In this document: positions 1 to 10,845 of the stretch, piece after piece
Position numbering within the stretch: position 1 is the stretch's first letter
Layout: the number at the start of each line of letters is the position of its first letter
Assembly (NCBI GenBank): GCA_026182355.1
Contig: JAPFBL010000008.1
Coordinates: forward strand, 1,737,501 to 1,801,500
Reading direction: 5' to 3'
Origin: Hermatobates lingyangjiaoensis
Taxonomy: Eukaryota; Arthropoda; Insecta; Hemiptera; Hermatobatidae
Length of the DNA stretch: 64,000 bases
Translations under genes and position numbers: made by a program
Notes under the pieces: generated by a model
Databases searched by the model: none
What the model saw: the letters and a program-made list of their open reading frames with translations, nothing else
What the model was told of the DNA's origin: nothing

Positions 1-276
1 AACCCCTAGAGGGTGATAACGTCAGCCGGTTACCTGCTTTTTATTTGATCGGTGATTGTACACTGGGTGTCCTAAATTTTGGCTAACTCAATTGCATTTC
101 GACTAGTGATCTTTAACGATCCTTCAAAATTACGGGTTAACGTCCTTTCCGAGGGGCGACGTACTCAGATTTATTCACTTTCCACGTGAATAAATCGAGG
201 CCCAGGTGGGGATCGAAGCCCAAACTACCAGACTACCCAGAGACGAGTACGTTAAGCACTGAGCTAACCTGGCCCC
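1..276 (-). mobile_element. tRNA-derived SINE, same family, cut by window edge
   Basis: Minus strand from 276: GGGGCCAGGTTAGCTCAGTG, B-box region, GATTTATTCACGTGGAAAG, and the 3' end GGCTGACGTTATCACCCTC shared with the 60478-60801 copy. The end of the element may lie left of the window. Confidence 0.8.
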
Positions 277-1111
277 TTAAGAGACTTGTAATTATAAAGA
301 AAACTTGTTTATAAAAGTAAAGGGAAAAAAATTAAGATGGAAGAAATCATTTTTAACTGTAGAATGTATAAAATTCTTTACATATAACGGTAATTCAGTT
401 ATTATTAAAATCATTAAATTTATTCTGCGGGGAAGAAATATAAATGAAATATTGTTTGCATGTTATGTGGATTAATAGGAAATAAAGAAATAATTGGCTG
501 TAGGACTTGTTGCGATGTAAGTAAACTACTGGGGAATTGGTGGTGGTGGGCAGTTAGAGTGCGGGTCTCGGGGAGACAGCTGCGGGTGTGGGGATTGTTG
601 ACAGATGCGGCTTCGCAGCCACATCGTGTGTCCACCACCTCTAAACACACATGCCTCCACTCTTCGCCTTTCCTCCTCTCTTCCCGCCCAATATTGACTC
701 CCAACTCTCAACTCCCTCCCCCACCCACACACCTCCTCCTCTTGATTCAACTCAACAACAATTTTCCTCTCTTTTCCATCCTCTTCTGTCGACAAACTCT
801 TAACTTTATTTGATTTTGCTCCGTTTACCTATGTCATCTAACTTACCCTAGTTCGTCCTTATTTGTAGAATACTTTTTTTTTTCTTCCCTTATGTAAAAG
901 TCGGTATATTCTGGTAAAAACTTGGTTTAAAAAGTTGTCACTTCTCTCTCAAGAATAACTTTTGCCTCATACAAACAACCAAAAATTGTGTCTACTTTTT
1001 TACTGTGAACTTCAGTTAAACAGTTTAATCACATCCTAAGACTAATGAGGACAAACTAACAGCTATTTTAGCTTATATTACCTTATTATCTTTATATGAT
1101 TTTACCCTAGA

Positions 1112-1302
1112 GAGGACAAAACTGCCGATCCCGAGCCTGATTGGTCCCTATCGGGTACTGGTTAAGATCTCTACTCAAAAACATTGTGTTTGGCAATATT
1201 CAACACCACCAATGTAGAATCATCATTTTTTGTATACAATTGACCAATGTTTATATGTGTACTTACGTGGAATTACCACTGGAACCTAACCTAACCTAAC
1301 AT
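1112..1302 (+). mobile_element. tRNA-derived SINE, 5'-truncated body and tail
   Basis: Plus strand: CCGATCCCGAGCCTG, CGGGTACTGGTTAAGATC, then the 3' body with CACCAATGTAGAATCATC and the end CCTAACCTAACCTAAC. Lacks the tRNA head. Confidence 0.6.
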
Positions 1303-4300
1303 TATATTATCATTGTAACAGATAGAAGTTGATATTAAAATCAGAAAATCAAAGAAAAAAATATTAATAAATCATTAAGTTAGGAAACCAGCTGCTAGGA
1401 GGTTAGATAAAGGAATAGCACAGGCCACTTATTAGTTACTGTTAAACTTGGGTACTGTCTATTAATAGATCAAGACTATACACAAAATACTAGGTAATAT
1501 GCCTTCAAACTGTAAGCAATTCCTATGTTGTAGAGATCACAGTATATGTTAACACTGAACATATAATAAATTGAAACAGAAATAAGAATGCTGCAGTGCA
1601 TGATAGAAGTTTTGTCACATCTGTATTCAATGATTGTGATCAGCGCAACTCAAGTAATGCTGGGATGATTGTTCAAGGCTACAAAGAACGTATCTCATTT
1701 TACACACCGTTATTCTTTTATGCTATCACAAGCTACAGATGAGTGATTTTAACATCGCGGCATTTAGCTGTGTTATTGGGCACGTCATTAGATTGCTGTA
1801 ATGGGGAGGTGGAGACGTGGGCAATGATTAATCGCATAAGGCGACCGCCCTGATTGGCATTAACCAGAAATACTAAAAGACATTACACCTTATAATGCAA
1901 TACAGGACAACACTAAGTATGTACAATAAAAAGAACTAGCACATTGCAAACAACTCAAAACTATAAACGCAAACATTAAACACTGCATTTCATAAAACTG
2001 AACAAAAATCATGGAATTTCAAATACCATAAAGAGCAATAAAGCTATAAAAAATGAATATTCATCCTGAACTAATGTATCACGTGCAATACTTGCCGTAT
2101 GTGATTACATTTATTTACATTGACTTAGACATTTTCTAACTGAATAGACTCAAATAAAATTGATGTTGAGAGGTTTAATGAAGTAATTATTTAATATGAG
2201 ATGTAAGAAGAATACAATTTAAAAAAACTACGACAATCAAACATATAATTAATATGCTTTGTGTAGTATGATAGAATTGTCTGAAGAAATGCTCCAAACA
2301 ATCTATATGTTACAACCTTGAACAAAACTTAATATAGCATGTAGATTTTCTTGTGCTTATGAATCGTATTATCTTTGGGTAATATTGAAGAATGAGTAAA
2401 TATTAATAAAAATATATATACTACTAATTCTAATATTAATATAAGAACGCCTTCCTTTTATATTATACAAATAAGACACTGTTTTTAGCAAAGTCTTCGG
2501 TGATTCGATGACATTGAATTTCTTTATATATGTTTCTGAAATTTTTCAAAGAAATTATAATATTTTAAAGTCTTAAAGTGAAAACTTTGTCTTAATTCTT
2601 TTATGTAGAAGAAGTTCAGATAAACGACATTAAATATAACTGATGCTCTGGCCATGTAATATTCTTAAAATTCTTAAGTACAGATGGACATGTATGAGAT
2701 GTCCTATGGGAACAAAGTCATGTTCTCCTATACATGATCAAGGTGATATGCAGCTTGAAAATTCTGATTGAAAGAGGTTTCTATTCTGTTTAGAGCTTAT
2801 AAAGAAGGTGGTAACATGAGCAGGTCGACCTATATGCTTCTACCCTATGTAGAATCAAGTTTTGGAATGAGCCACCTTTATACAGACCTCTGCTTTATAC
2901 GACCCATAATAAGATTTGAGTTATCAGAAGAAGGAACCTGAAGCTGGGGCTCCGGAGAGTATTTCTCATACTCGTATACTCGAGTCATCTCCAGGTTTTT
3001 AAGGGCTCGTTTCAATTTTGAAATGATCACAGGATGTTTTAAGGCCAAATATACAGACATGCTCTTGGTCAATATAAAAATAAATATATGGAACTAATTT
3101 ATATTACCTATATTACTAGAAAGGTGCAAAGTCCAAATCCCCCCCCCCCCCTCCCACAACTGGCGGCAAGCAACCAGTATTATTAAATATTAAGTTTCGT
3201 TAGAAGTCTTCACTAAGTCTAGTGATCTCAACATGACCTGCAGTGTACAATTGGTATGAACTTTGTATGAATTTGTAGTATGTAGGGTCGTGGAAGCTCG
3301 CCTCAAGGTCCATGTTGCGTGTATTCCAAAGGATGAATTGCCCCTATCTGTGGCAAAAGAGCTTCCATGTAATAAAGGTATCGACCTGGTTTGAGATAAT
3401 GTGCGGTGTGGCCAGAAGGTGCACGTACGCTTCAGCACACTAAAACAGGAAACCTTAAAACTGTAAGCACATTAGGTTCTGAAGGATAGGTCTTCTTGCT
3501 TTTGATCCCCATAGTCAATATGGCATATAAACACTGACCAGCAGCCTGATCAAAGATGACTATATTAGATTCATAATGAAAGTAGATTGACTGTTCCTGA
3601 AGCATGCGCTGGACTGTAAATGTTGACAGTAGTTGGGATCTGTCCGTCATTACCGACTTGTTTAGTAAGAAGGTAATTGCGGGTCATATTAATAAAAGAC
3701 TAATACAGTGCTGAACGAGTCGATTCAGTCTAATATTGGACTATGTTTGACAAGGGACGTCTCTGGGCTGCAAGTAACAATATTGATTCAGCAAATGAAA
3801 CTGGAAACTGGTTGGCTTGACAAGCTCTGTTAGTTTAGGCGGCCAAGACGTTTTCTACCATTTCTGTAAACCATTATTATTCCTCTCTTTAAATCCATAC
3901 GTTATGCTATATTTTAACCGTACATTTCTCGATTTATTGTTTATTCTTCATACATCACTCAACACAACATACCCTTGTATCGACACTATTCTACAACAAG
4001 ATCGCGCAGTATGCCCCTTGTTCATACAACTACTTATTTAATCATACACTAGTATGACTTATTTTTTTGACACTACTATTAAAGTAGTTCCAAACAATGA
4101 TATACATTCAAACAGATACTACTCCAATATAGTATACTTTAATTTGTCAGTTAACCGAAAGCTAGTAATATTTTTAGATGAACTTGTGTAATTTCTTGAT
4201 TAAATCATATGATATAAAATTAAAGTGTTATCCGACAGGTCTACTTGATCAGTTTGGACTCAAAAACGTCCTTAGTGATTATTAATATTTTCCCAGTTAT

Positions 4301-5539
4301 TTTCTACAAGTTTTTACACTTAGTAAGCAGTGTTTCACCATTCTCTCCGCTACCTCCACGTCTTACTAACTATTACTTAATCTTGCCCTTTAGATCAAAT
4401 AATGTGCTCGAAGAAAATAAGGGAATTATGCAGAAGGTATCTTAATGTTCAAAGATCTGAATAATTAACTTGTTAAATATTTCCAGTTTAGAATAGGTAA
4501 AACTTATTGAATAAACGATTAAATATTAGAGAGAAACTTACATTGTAATAATGGTTAGTAACTTTCCACTTAATCTTCTCTTTTATTTTAAAGTAGAATT
4601 ATAATCGACCAACTCTTTTTTTTCATACATATTCATGGAGAAGATTAATTAAATTTAAAATAGTTGTAACTTTTACAAAATGTTTTTAATTTATACATAA
4701 GAATGAAAATAATGATTATTTCTGGTTTAAAGGAGAAAAATATTTTTATTATGAATTTAAGGTTCAAATCATTTATTAAAAATTTTTTATAAATGATATT
4801 ATTATGTTTACATAACATATCTATAATGTTTGTGATCTTTAAACAGATATCAAAATAGAAGAAACCGACAATAAGTCTGAAAAGTTTTTTAAATAGTCAG
4901 TTATATTGGCATTAATAGCAAATTAATATAGTTGTTATGAATGCATACTACCATATTATATAATTGTAATTCTTCTCTTTACATATCCATGGTCTCAATA
5001 TTATAGCTTTTAAGTAATTTTACATAAGTTCCCTTTCTTAGCCTTATTTTATTTTTTGTATTTGTACAACGAGATTGCATTATGCTTGTATTACGTATAA
5101 GCAATTGTATTACATTATTGTGAGAATTTATGCCGGTAAATAAATAAATAAATAATTTCTTATATTAATTATAAGACATAAATTAACTATTTCATTTACA
5201 TTTCATAGAATGAAAATGGTAATAAAAGTAATAACGTCTATTAAAAATGTCTGATGACATGCTGTCTGGTACACTGAGTGTAGTGTTCCATAGGTTTCAA
5301 ACCTGTAGCCATCTTCAAAACACAGCTAATCTAAATTATTTCAATCATTGGTTTATATAACCTCCTAAAAAAGATACCTAAATCTATCGTAGCTAAATTT
5401 CCTCATTCCTTCAAAATTCCTCTGTATATTTCATTTTTTGGTTTCAATATTTTTCTAACCTAATTGAAAGGTAAAAAAGGCGAAATGATGGATTGATAAA
5501 AAAGTAATAAATGATTTACAAAAAAAAAAGTATGGTTGA

Positions 5540-5735
5540 TACGCAGTCAGTCCCAAGCCTGTACCATGTCAAGTACTCCTTTAATATACCTAATCTAAAT
5601 TCACATGAGTTTGGTAAAATATTTAGGACACCTAATTTAGGACGTTCATAGTGTGGTATCACAAAGGCCTAATTTTTAAGCTATGTGTGTTCTCTTATGG
5701 GACAAACATTTCAAACTAACCCAACTTAAATCTTA
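5540..5735 (+). mobile_element. tRNA-derived SINE, 5'-truncated
   Basis: Plus strand: CCCAAGCCTGTACCATGTCA, AGTACTCC, GGTATCACAAAGGCCTAAT, and GTGTGTTCTCTTATGGGAC, matching the body of other copies. No head. Confidence 0.6.
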
Positions 5736-5964
5736 CACAAAAGTATTAGATTGTAAACAAGCTAAGGGATTTTGAATAAGTAAAATATATTTGTATGATA
5801 TATTATTAACAATAGAATTGTTCTACTATACATGTATGGCCAGCACCTACCAGCTGAAAAGTTTAAGGACTACCTTACTGGTCAGAGACCTGCGTTCTAC
5901 TATACATGTGATAAATGCGATATTAAGATATGAATAGTATTATAAAGGAGGGAGAAAGACTCAC

Positions 5965-6112
5965 ATTGGACATGAAGGGTGATCTCCCGAGTGACCGACC
6001 GGCCGACGCCGTTGCTAGCCGTGCACTGGTACACGCCAGCCTGGTGTCTTGTCACATGCTCCAGGCTAATACTGCTTCCATCTAACGTCTTCCCAGAGGG
6101 AAAAACATCGTT
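5965..6112 (-). CDS. Internal exon of the same klingon-like gene (second half of the Ig domain)
   Basis: Minus-strand exon of 148 nt after a TTTCAG acceptor, ending at GTGAGT. It enters in phase 0 straight after WTKK of the previous exon and leaves in phase 1. It encodes GSSISLEHV (E strand), the F-strand signature QAGVYQCTASNGVG with the second Cys, and REITLHVQ (G strand), so it completes the Ig domain begun at 29580. The QAGVYQCTA-NGVG wording is very close to what I remember of klingon. GC content jumps in the exon relative to the flanks. I found no further exon in 1-5964, so the following Ig domain and the membrane anchor lie beyond the left edge. Confidence 0.87.
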
Positions 6113-6933
6113 CTGAAACAACAAAATCCTGTAAATACAACTTATATTTCAAAATTACAAAGTTTAACAAAACTAGCTAATATTAGTAAAATAACTCACA
6201 CTACTTCATCTGTAAGATAATATAAGTTCATAAAACATTTTAAAAAAAATATTACAAGCAGAAGAATCTATTTATCTAATAACGGTACCAACATCCCAGT
6301 GATACTAAGAATCCAACCTACATGAAATTTAATATTTGAGTAGAAGTTACGAAAATAATATTTTGATAAAATACAAACATATACAAAATAATGATTTATT
6401 TTATTTACTTTTCTCAGTTTCATCATTTAAACCCTTGAAATCTTAAAAAGTCTGTCGCGCTTTAGATTTAGTTTCACTATAAGGAAACAAAATTATGAAC
6501 TCGTTGGTATGCAAATTAATTGTTTTATTTTGTTTCTATAACAAATGTATAAGAATTCTTGTTATTGTTTAATATTAGCGAAAAATAATAGGATTCTTTG
6601 TCAGACCATGAAATACATGTCTGCCAAGAGTGGAAGGGCAAAAGATGTAGGTTTGTTACAAGACTTGATAGACCTACACAAGATACAGGCAAAAAACGTC
6701 ATAAAAAACGGATTCAGAGCAACTCAATTCTTGTAAATGAGTCAACATTTTAGAAAATGTTTTCTTTTCACAATACGTAGTAGGTAAGGAAAATAATTTG
6801 TATTTAAAGAGGTAGGTTTCAAGAATATAACTTATAACACGATTATATACCATATCAAGCCATATATATATATATATATATTGTTCACAAAAAAAAGAGA
6901 AAAATAGATAATTTCTTAGTTCTTACTTTGTTT

Positions 6934-6968
6934 GCTTTCTGATGACATAAATAGAAAGGCCTCAGAGC
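6934..6968 (+). ncRNA. Hammerhead-ribozyme-like motif
   Basis: Core CUGAUGA at 6939-6945, GAA at 6954-6956, palindromic helix III AGGCCU, cleavage-site C at 6963, and helix I GCUUU/AGAGC (five pairs, one G-U). The second copy at 27073-27107 has GUUCU/AGAGC, so one pair changes from G-C to G-U and another from G-U to G-C while pairing is kept. Helix II (about CAUAAAUA) is very weak, so present activity is doubtful. Confidence 0.55.
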
Positions 6969-7027
6969 ATTTTTTCTATTGTATTTTTTTTCTTCTCTGG
7001 GGTTTAATTTCATATATATTATATATA

Positions 7028-7125
7028 AATGATATTAAAAATCAGAGCGGCTTCTGCATTACGATCCTTTTGAGTGCTCCTTTTTTCTAAACACTTTACG
7101 ATTTTGCACAGTTAGCTGACAGAGC
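7028..7125 (-). mobile_element. PLE N-terminal coding fragment ending at a TA microsatellite
   Basis: Minus strand reads KCLEKRSTQKDRNAEAALIFN and then enters TATATA sequence. The NAEAA-x-FN wording matches the PLE fragments at 46428-46476 and 47425-47473. A hammerhead-like module at 6934-6968 approaches the same TA array from the other side. Confidence 0.5.
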
Positions 7126-7254
7126 AACTCACACAGGGAGATACTTATTACTTCAAAATTTAAAAACTCATTTACTAACCTAAATCAAGCTTTCGGCCTC
7201 ACTAACCATCTTTTGGATTATAAAAAAATATAATAATAAAAATTAAATAAAATA

Positions 7255-7475
7255 GCAAAGATCTCATTCTACGAGGTTCTAAAGAATCTCATATTTGGTT
7301 GCTAAATGCGCGTAGTTTCTCTGGCCTTAATCTCAAGAGAAAATGCTTCATTTAATTAGTTCCTTGCCATTGCATTTAGGTTTTATGTTATTTTTATTCT
7401 CTAATACATTTTTATTTTTTATTATTTAATTAATTATTTTTTTCTTTTTTTAATATTATTGTTTGTATTCTCAAT
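7255..7475 (+). mobile_element. Second copy of the 3' end of the 26220-26960 PLE family
   Basis: The stretch from AAAGATCTCA through TTTGGTTGCTAAATGCGCGT and the following AT-rich 3' region matches 26600-26830 almost base for base, with small indels. It contains only the last codons and 3' flank of the element. Confidence 0.65.
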
Positions 7476-8053
7476 AGAATGGTAGGATGGATGAGAGTAC
7501 AACCATCCTACATGCTAATACTAATGCTAATCCAAAAACACTATACATACATTAAAAGTATGCTAATCCGAATAAATGTATAAAATAATGACTTTAATGT
7601 AATTCCTAGTTTTAAGAATATTGATAACTGATTTAAATTAGTAAGAAAGGAGGACGATGACCGAGTTAGGTTGAGTTGAAGGGCCATGTGTTTTTGTTGT
7701 CCCACACTCACCCCTACTCTATTCGCACCACCAACTTTGGCAATTATCACCATCGCAAAGGAAGATCTTGAGGAAAATAGAAGCTATGAGTAAAAAGGTC
7801 GTGAATGCAGAAATCATTATTAAATTCAATACAATATGCTTAAAAGAGGACTTGTTGAGGAAATACACTTATATATATATAAATATATATATTTGTAAAA
7901 GTTGGGAGCAGTCCTTCTTCAATACATGCTTTTAAAAACTGGATGTCTGTTTCCACTTGATTTAATTTTGTCTTATATTTTTCCAAAATACGAAATTTTT
8001 TCTTCAACTCAGAACTCAACTTAAAAATTAATTCACCATAATTTCTTGTTTTA

Positions 8054-8096
8054 TTATTGAACATGTTTCGGTGTACGTTCACCATCTTCAGCAAAA
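8054..8096 (-). ncRNA. Hammerhead-ribozyme-like motif (left palindrome arm)
   Basis: Exact mirror of 8354-8396 on the minus strand, with the same core, helix II GGUG/CACC and ACAUGU helix III. A transcript crossing the whole palindrome would contain one ribozyme and its antisense and would fold into a long hairpin. Confidence 0.6.
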
Positions 8097-8353
8097 CACA
8101 CGATTAATTACAATTACCTTAACAAATGAATCTAATAGTTAAATTACATATCAAAAACAATAAGTGAACAAGTTAACTAAGGTTACACTGACAGGTTAGG
8201 GGTTGACTTGTTTGGAAACCTAGGGCTAGTTTTGCCAACACTGACAACCCCTAACCTGTCAGTGTAACCTTAGTTAACTTGTTCACTTATTGTTTTTGAT
8301 ATGTAATTTAACTATTAGATTCATTTGTTAAGGTAATTGTAATTAATCGTGTG

Positions 8354-8396
8354 TTTTGCTGAAGATGGTGAACGTACACCGAAACATGTTCAATAA
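8354..8396 (+). ncRNA. Hammerhead-ribozyme-like motif (right palindrome arm)
   Basis: Core CUGAAGA (8359-8365), one extra U, helix II GGUG/CACC with a six-base loop, GAA (8381-8383), palindromic helix III ACAUGU (8384-8389), U, then helix I CAA pairing with UUG just before the core. The putative PLE start codon lies inside the motif, so ribozyme and coding sequence overlap. Confidence 0.6.
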
Positions 8397-8554
8397 TAAA
8401 ACAAGAAATTATGGTGAATTAATTTTTAAGTTGAGTTCTGAGTTGAAGAAAAAATTTCGTATTTTGGAAAAATATAAGACAAAATTAAATCAAGTGGAAA
8501 CAGACATCCAGTTTTTAAATATATATATATATAAATAAATCAATCTTATATATA

Positions 8555-8720
8555 TAAATCAATGATCAAACCACAGTAAGAAATGGGAAAACATGACTAA
8601 GATCTTTCAACCGTAACGAGTGGTCTTCGTCAGAAGACGGTTCAACCAAAAATTAGAGACTGTAAGTGTGTGTTTTTAATTTCTCTATGTTTCTTTATTT
8701 ACATTGAACTATTTATATAT
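8555..8720. mobile_element. PLE-type hammerhead modules of the AGATCT and AAATTAGAG families
   Basis: 8555-8645, minus strand: CTGACGA, helix II AGACC/GGTT, GAA, AGATCT palindrome, T, AGTC, followed by the shared tail CATGTTTTCCCATTTCTT. 8635-8720, plus strand: the AAAATTAGAGACTGTAAGTG sequence also present at 45105-45124, running to a TA-rich stretch at 8714. The two overlap head to head. Confidence 0.5.
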
Positions 8721-10448
8721 ATAAACATAATTGGTAATACTGAGTGGAAAACCTGGCCAGATTCAGCAGACAAGTTTTAATAGACACATTCCGAAATTAT
8801 CATTGTAGGGAGAAAAATTTATGGGGAACGGGGAGTTAATTCTAGCAATAAATTTTTTGCTATGCTACCATATTAAAGGAAATGTAAATTTAACATGAAC
8901 ATGGTACTAAAGGACTTTAAATTACTCTGCTTTAAAATTATTTTAGCATAAAATCACTTGAGTTTTATAAAACCGTGAGCTAGATTTGGAGACGTTTTCA
9001 TTTTTAAATCTCATTCAAATTAGTTACTTTTAGATTCTTTTATTTTTTTTTTCATAGTAAAGGATTACTTGAGGAAAAGTTATCTAAGGGAACCTGTTGT
9101 TAAGACAAACAAAAGGGATATTGCAAGTTGGTCTCATAAGAGGATTTGAGTGGGCACAAGTTGAACCTGGCTTAGTGGGAAAACATAGGCACTAACTTGA
9201 AGCAAAGTCCCTTACTCCGTGCCTTCTACCAGCCCGCCCTCCTCCCTTCCCCTTGAATTTCATTTCACCCTTCTTTAAAACATTCTTTGAAACACTTACA
9301 AAATAATTGATCAGGTAATAACATTAACTTTCCTGTTTTTTGTGTTATGTTAAATTTCTTCTTTTGCAGATCCCTTCTGTTTGATTGAATCACTGTGTAA
9401 CAATTGTAAACCTACTTCCTCTTTGATTTGTTATCCGGTGAAAATAAATATTTTCAACAGTTGTTTGTGTTTGTAGAATTTTCGCAAAACAAATTCGTAG
9501 ATTAGTAGGTCAGGCTCTGTTAGGTTCCACGAGAGAAAACTTTAATCTACTCTTTCAACATATTTTTGGATATATTAAAATAAACAGTATATTAAAATAA
9601 ACAAAATATCATTCCACCAATTATTTCTCTTCCATCTGAACTGTTTTGGAATAAGTCCATTATCTAGAGACTACTACTTTTGAGGCAGTTATATAGATTC
9701 ATATTTACATAACTAACATGTTGTATCATTAACTAAAAATGATCAAACATAGCAAATATATAAACCGTTTAACAAATAGAAAATCGAAGTTTAGTTTAAC
9801 AAACTAAAGAAGCACTCATACTGTATTATAGAGACTGCATATTTCTACTGATCTTATACTATTCTACTTCGTACTATACATTCCTATTCATTAAAAAGTT
9901 TAAGTGTTTATGTGCAACTTTGTAACCTCCAATATTGAAGTAAATATTTAAAATAATGAACAAATTTATTGTAAAACTATCGGGTTATTTAGAAATCTCA
10001 TATGTCAGTGTTTTGGTGCAATGAGTGACTTCAGAGAATAAATACTTTGTGAACTCCATATATTTATAAAAAACAAAAACAAAATTTGTATGTAAAATAG
10101 TTTAAAATGAAAATAAAGAATTGATTGAGCATTGAATTAAAGCCAAAATGACATAAATCCCCATCAAATCAATCAAAACTTGATTCTTTTTCTAATGACA
10201 GGAAAGCGTGATTTTCTATCAATTATTCTACTGTAAATACTATAATGTATTACTGTAATTCTGATTTGACAAATTCGGTATCACTATTTTGATTGTATTT
10301 TAAATGGGTTTATAATTTGAAAGGGACGTAATTTCAATATCTTCAGATGGGAAGGTGAACATCAAGATAGTTTATACAAACATTTAGACTATTCCATTCA
10401 CACGTAACAAACAAAGACAATCACACAAAAATAGTAGTCTATGTTAGA

Positions 10449-10845
10449 ACAGTTTGTACACACATTTTGACTCCTACCTTAACAAGTAACTAACATAGAA
10501 AACCACATATTTAAATTGTTTCTGATAGGGTTTGTTACACATGTTGACTCCTTCCTTAACACGTAACTAACAAAGAAAACCACATATTTAAATTATTTCT
10601 GATAGGGATTGTTACACATGTTGACTCCTCCTTTAACACGTAACTAACAAAGAAAACCACCATTTAAATTGTTTCTGATAGGGTTTGTTACACATGTTGA
10701 CTCCTTCCTTAACACATAACTAACAAAGAAAACCACACATTTAAATTGTTTTTGATAGGGTTTGTTACACATGTTGACTCCTTCCTCAACACATAACTAA
10801 CAAAGGAAACCACACATTTAAATTGTTTCTGATAGACTTGTTAGT
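10449..10845 (+). repeat. Tandem array, five units of about 77 bp
   Basis: CTGATAG(GG) or its close variant lies at 10522, 10599, 10675, 10752 and 10829, spacings 76-77. The unit holds GTTACACATGTTGACTCC, TTAACACGTAACTAACAAAG, AAAACCACATATTTAAATTG. Units are roughly 90% alike by eye. Not coding. Confidence 0.85.

Larger units (their letters stand above)
277..5964 (-). other. Presumed downstream intron sequence with little recognisable content
   Basis: Follows the GTGAGT donor at 5964. Apart from two truncated SINEs, a C12 run at 3140-3151, a pyrimidine-rich stretch at 650-790 and a degraded hammerhead-like vestige on the minus strand at 5325-5265 (TTGAAGATGGC, GAAACCTATGG), I see no gene. 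Open frames at 420-813 and 2878-3650 lack family similarity and splice or codon support. Confidence 0.6.
7931..8519. repeat. Palindromic head-to-head pair of PLE 5' modules (275-bp arms, 39-bp spacer)
   Basis: Arms 7931-8205 and 8245-8519 are reverse complements over 275 bp without a gap that I can find; the spacer is 8206-8244. Each arm holds a leader, a hammerhead-like motif, and an open frame from MVNVHRNMFNNK to QVETDIQFL. The left arm continues to KACIEEGLLPTFTN before a TA array (7870-7892). The right arm stops at a TA array (8519-8535). FLKACIEEGLLP is typical of PLE N-termini, so this is two opposed PLE ends. The identity of the arms implies either recent formation or gene conversion. 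Confidence 0.85.

Noticed and set aside
6545..6736. 63-codon plus-strand frame with LLQDLIDLHKIQAKN
   Set aside because: No family recognised and too short to support by composition alone.
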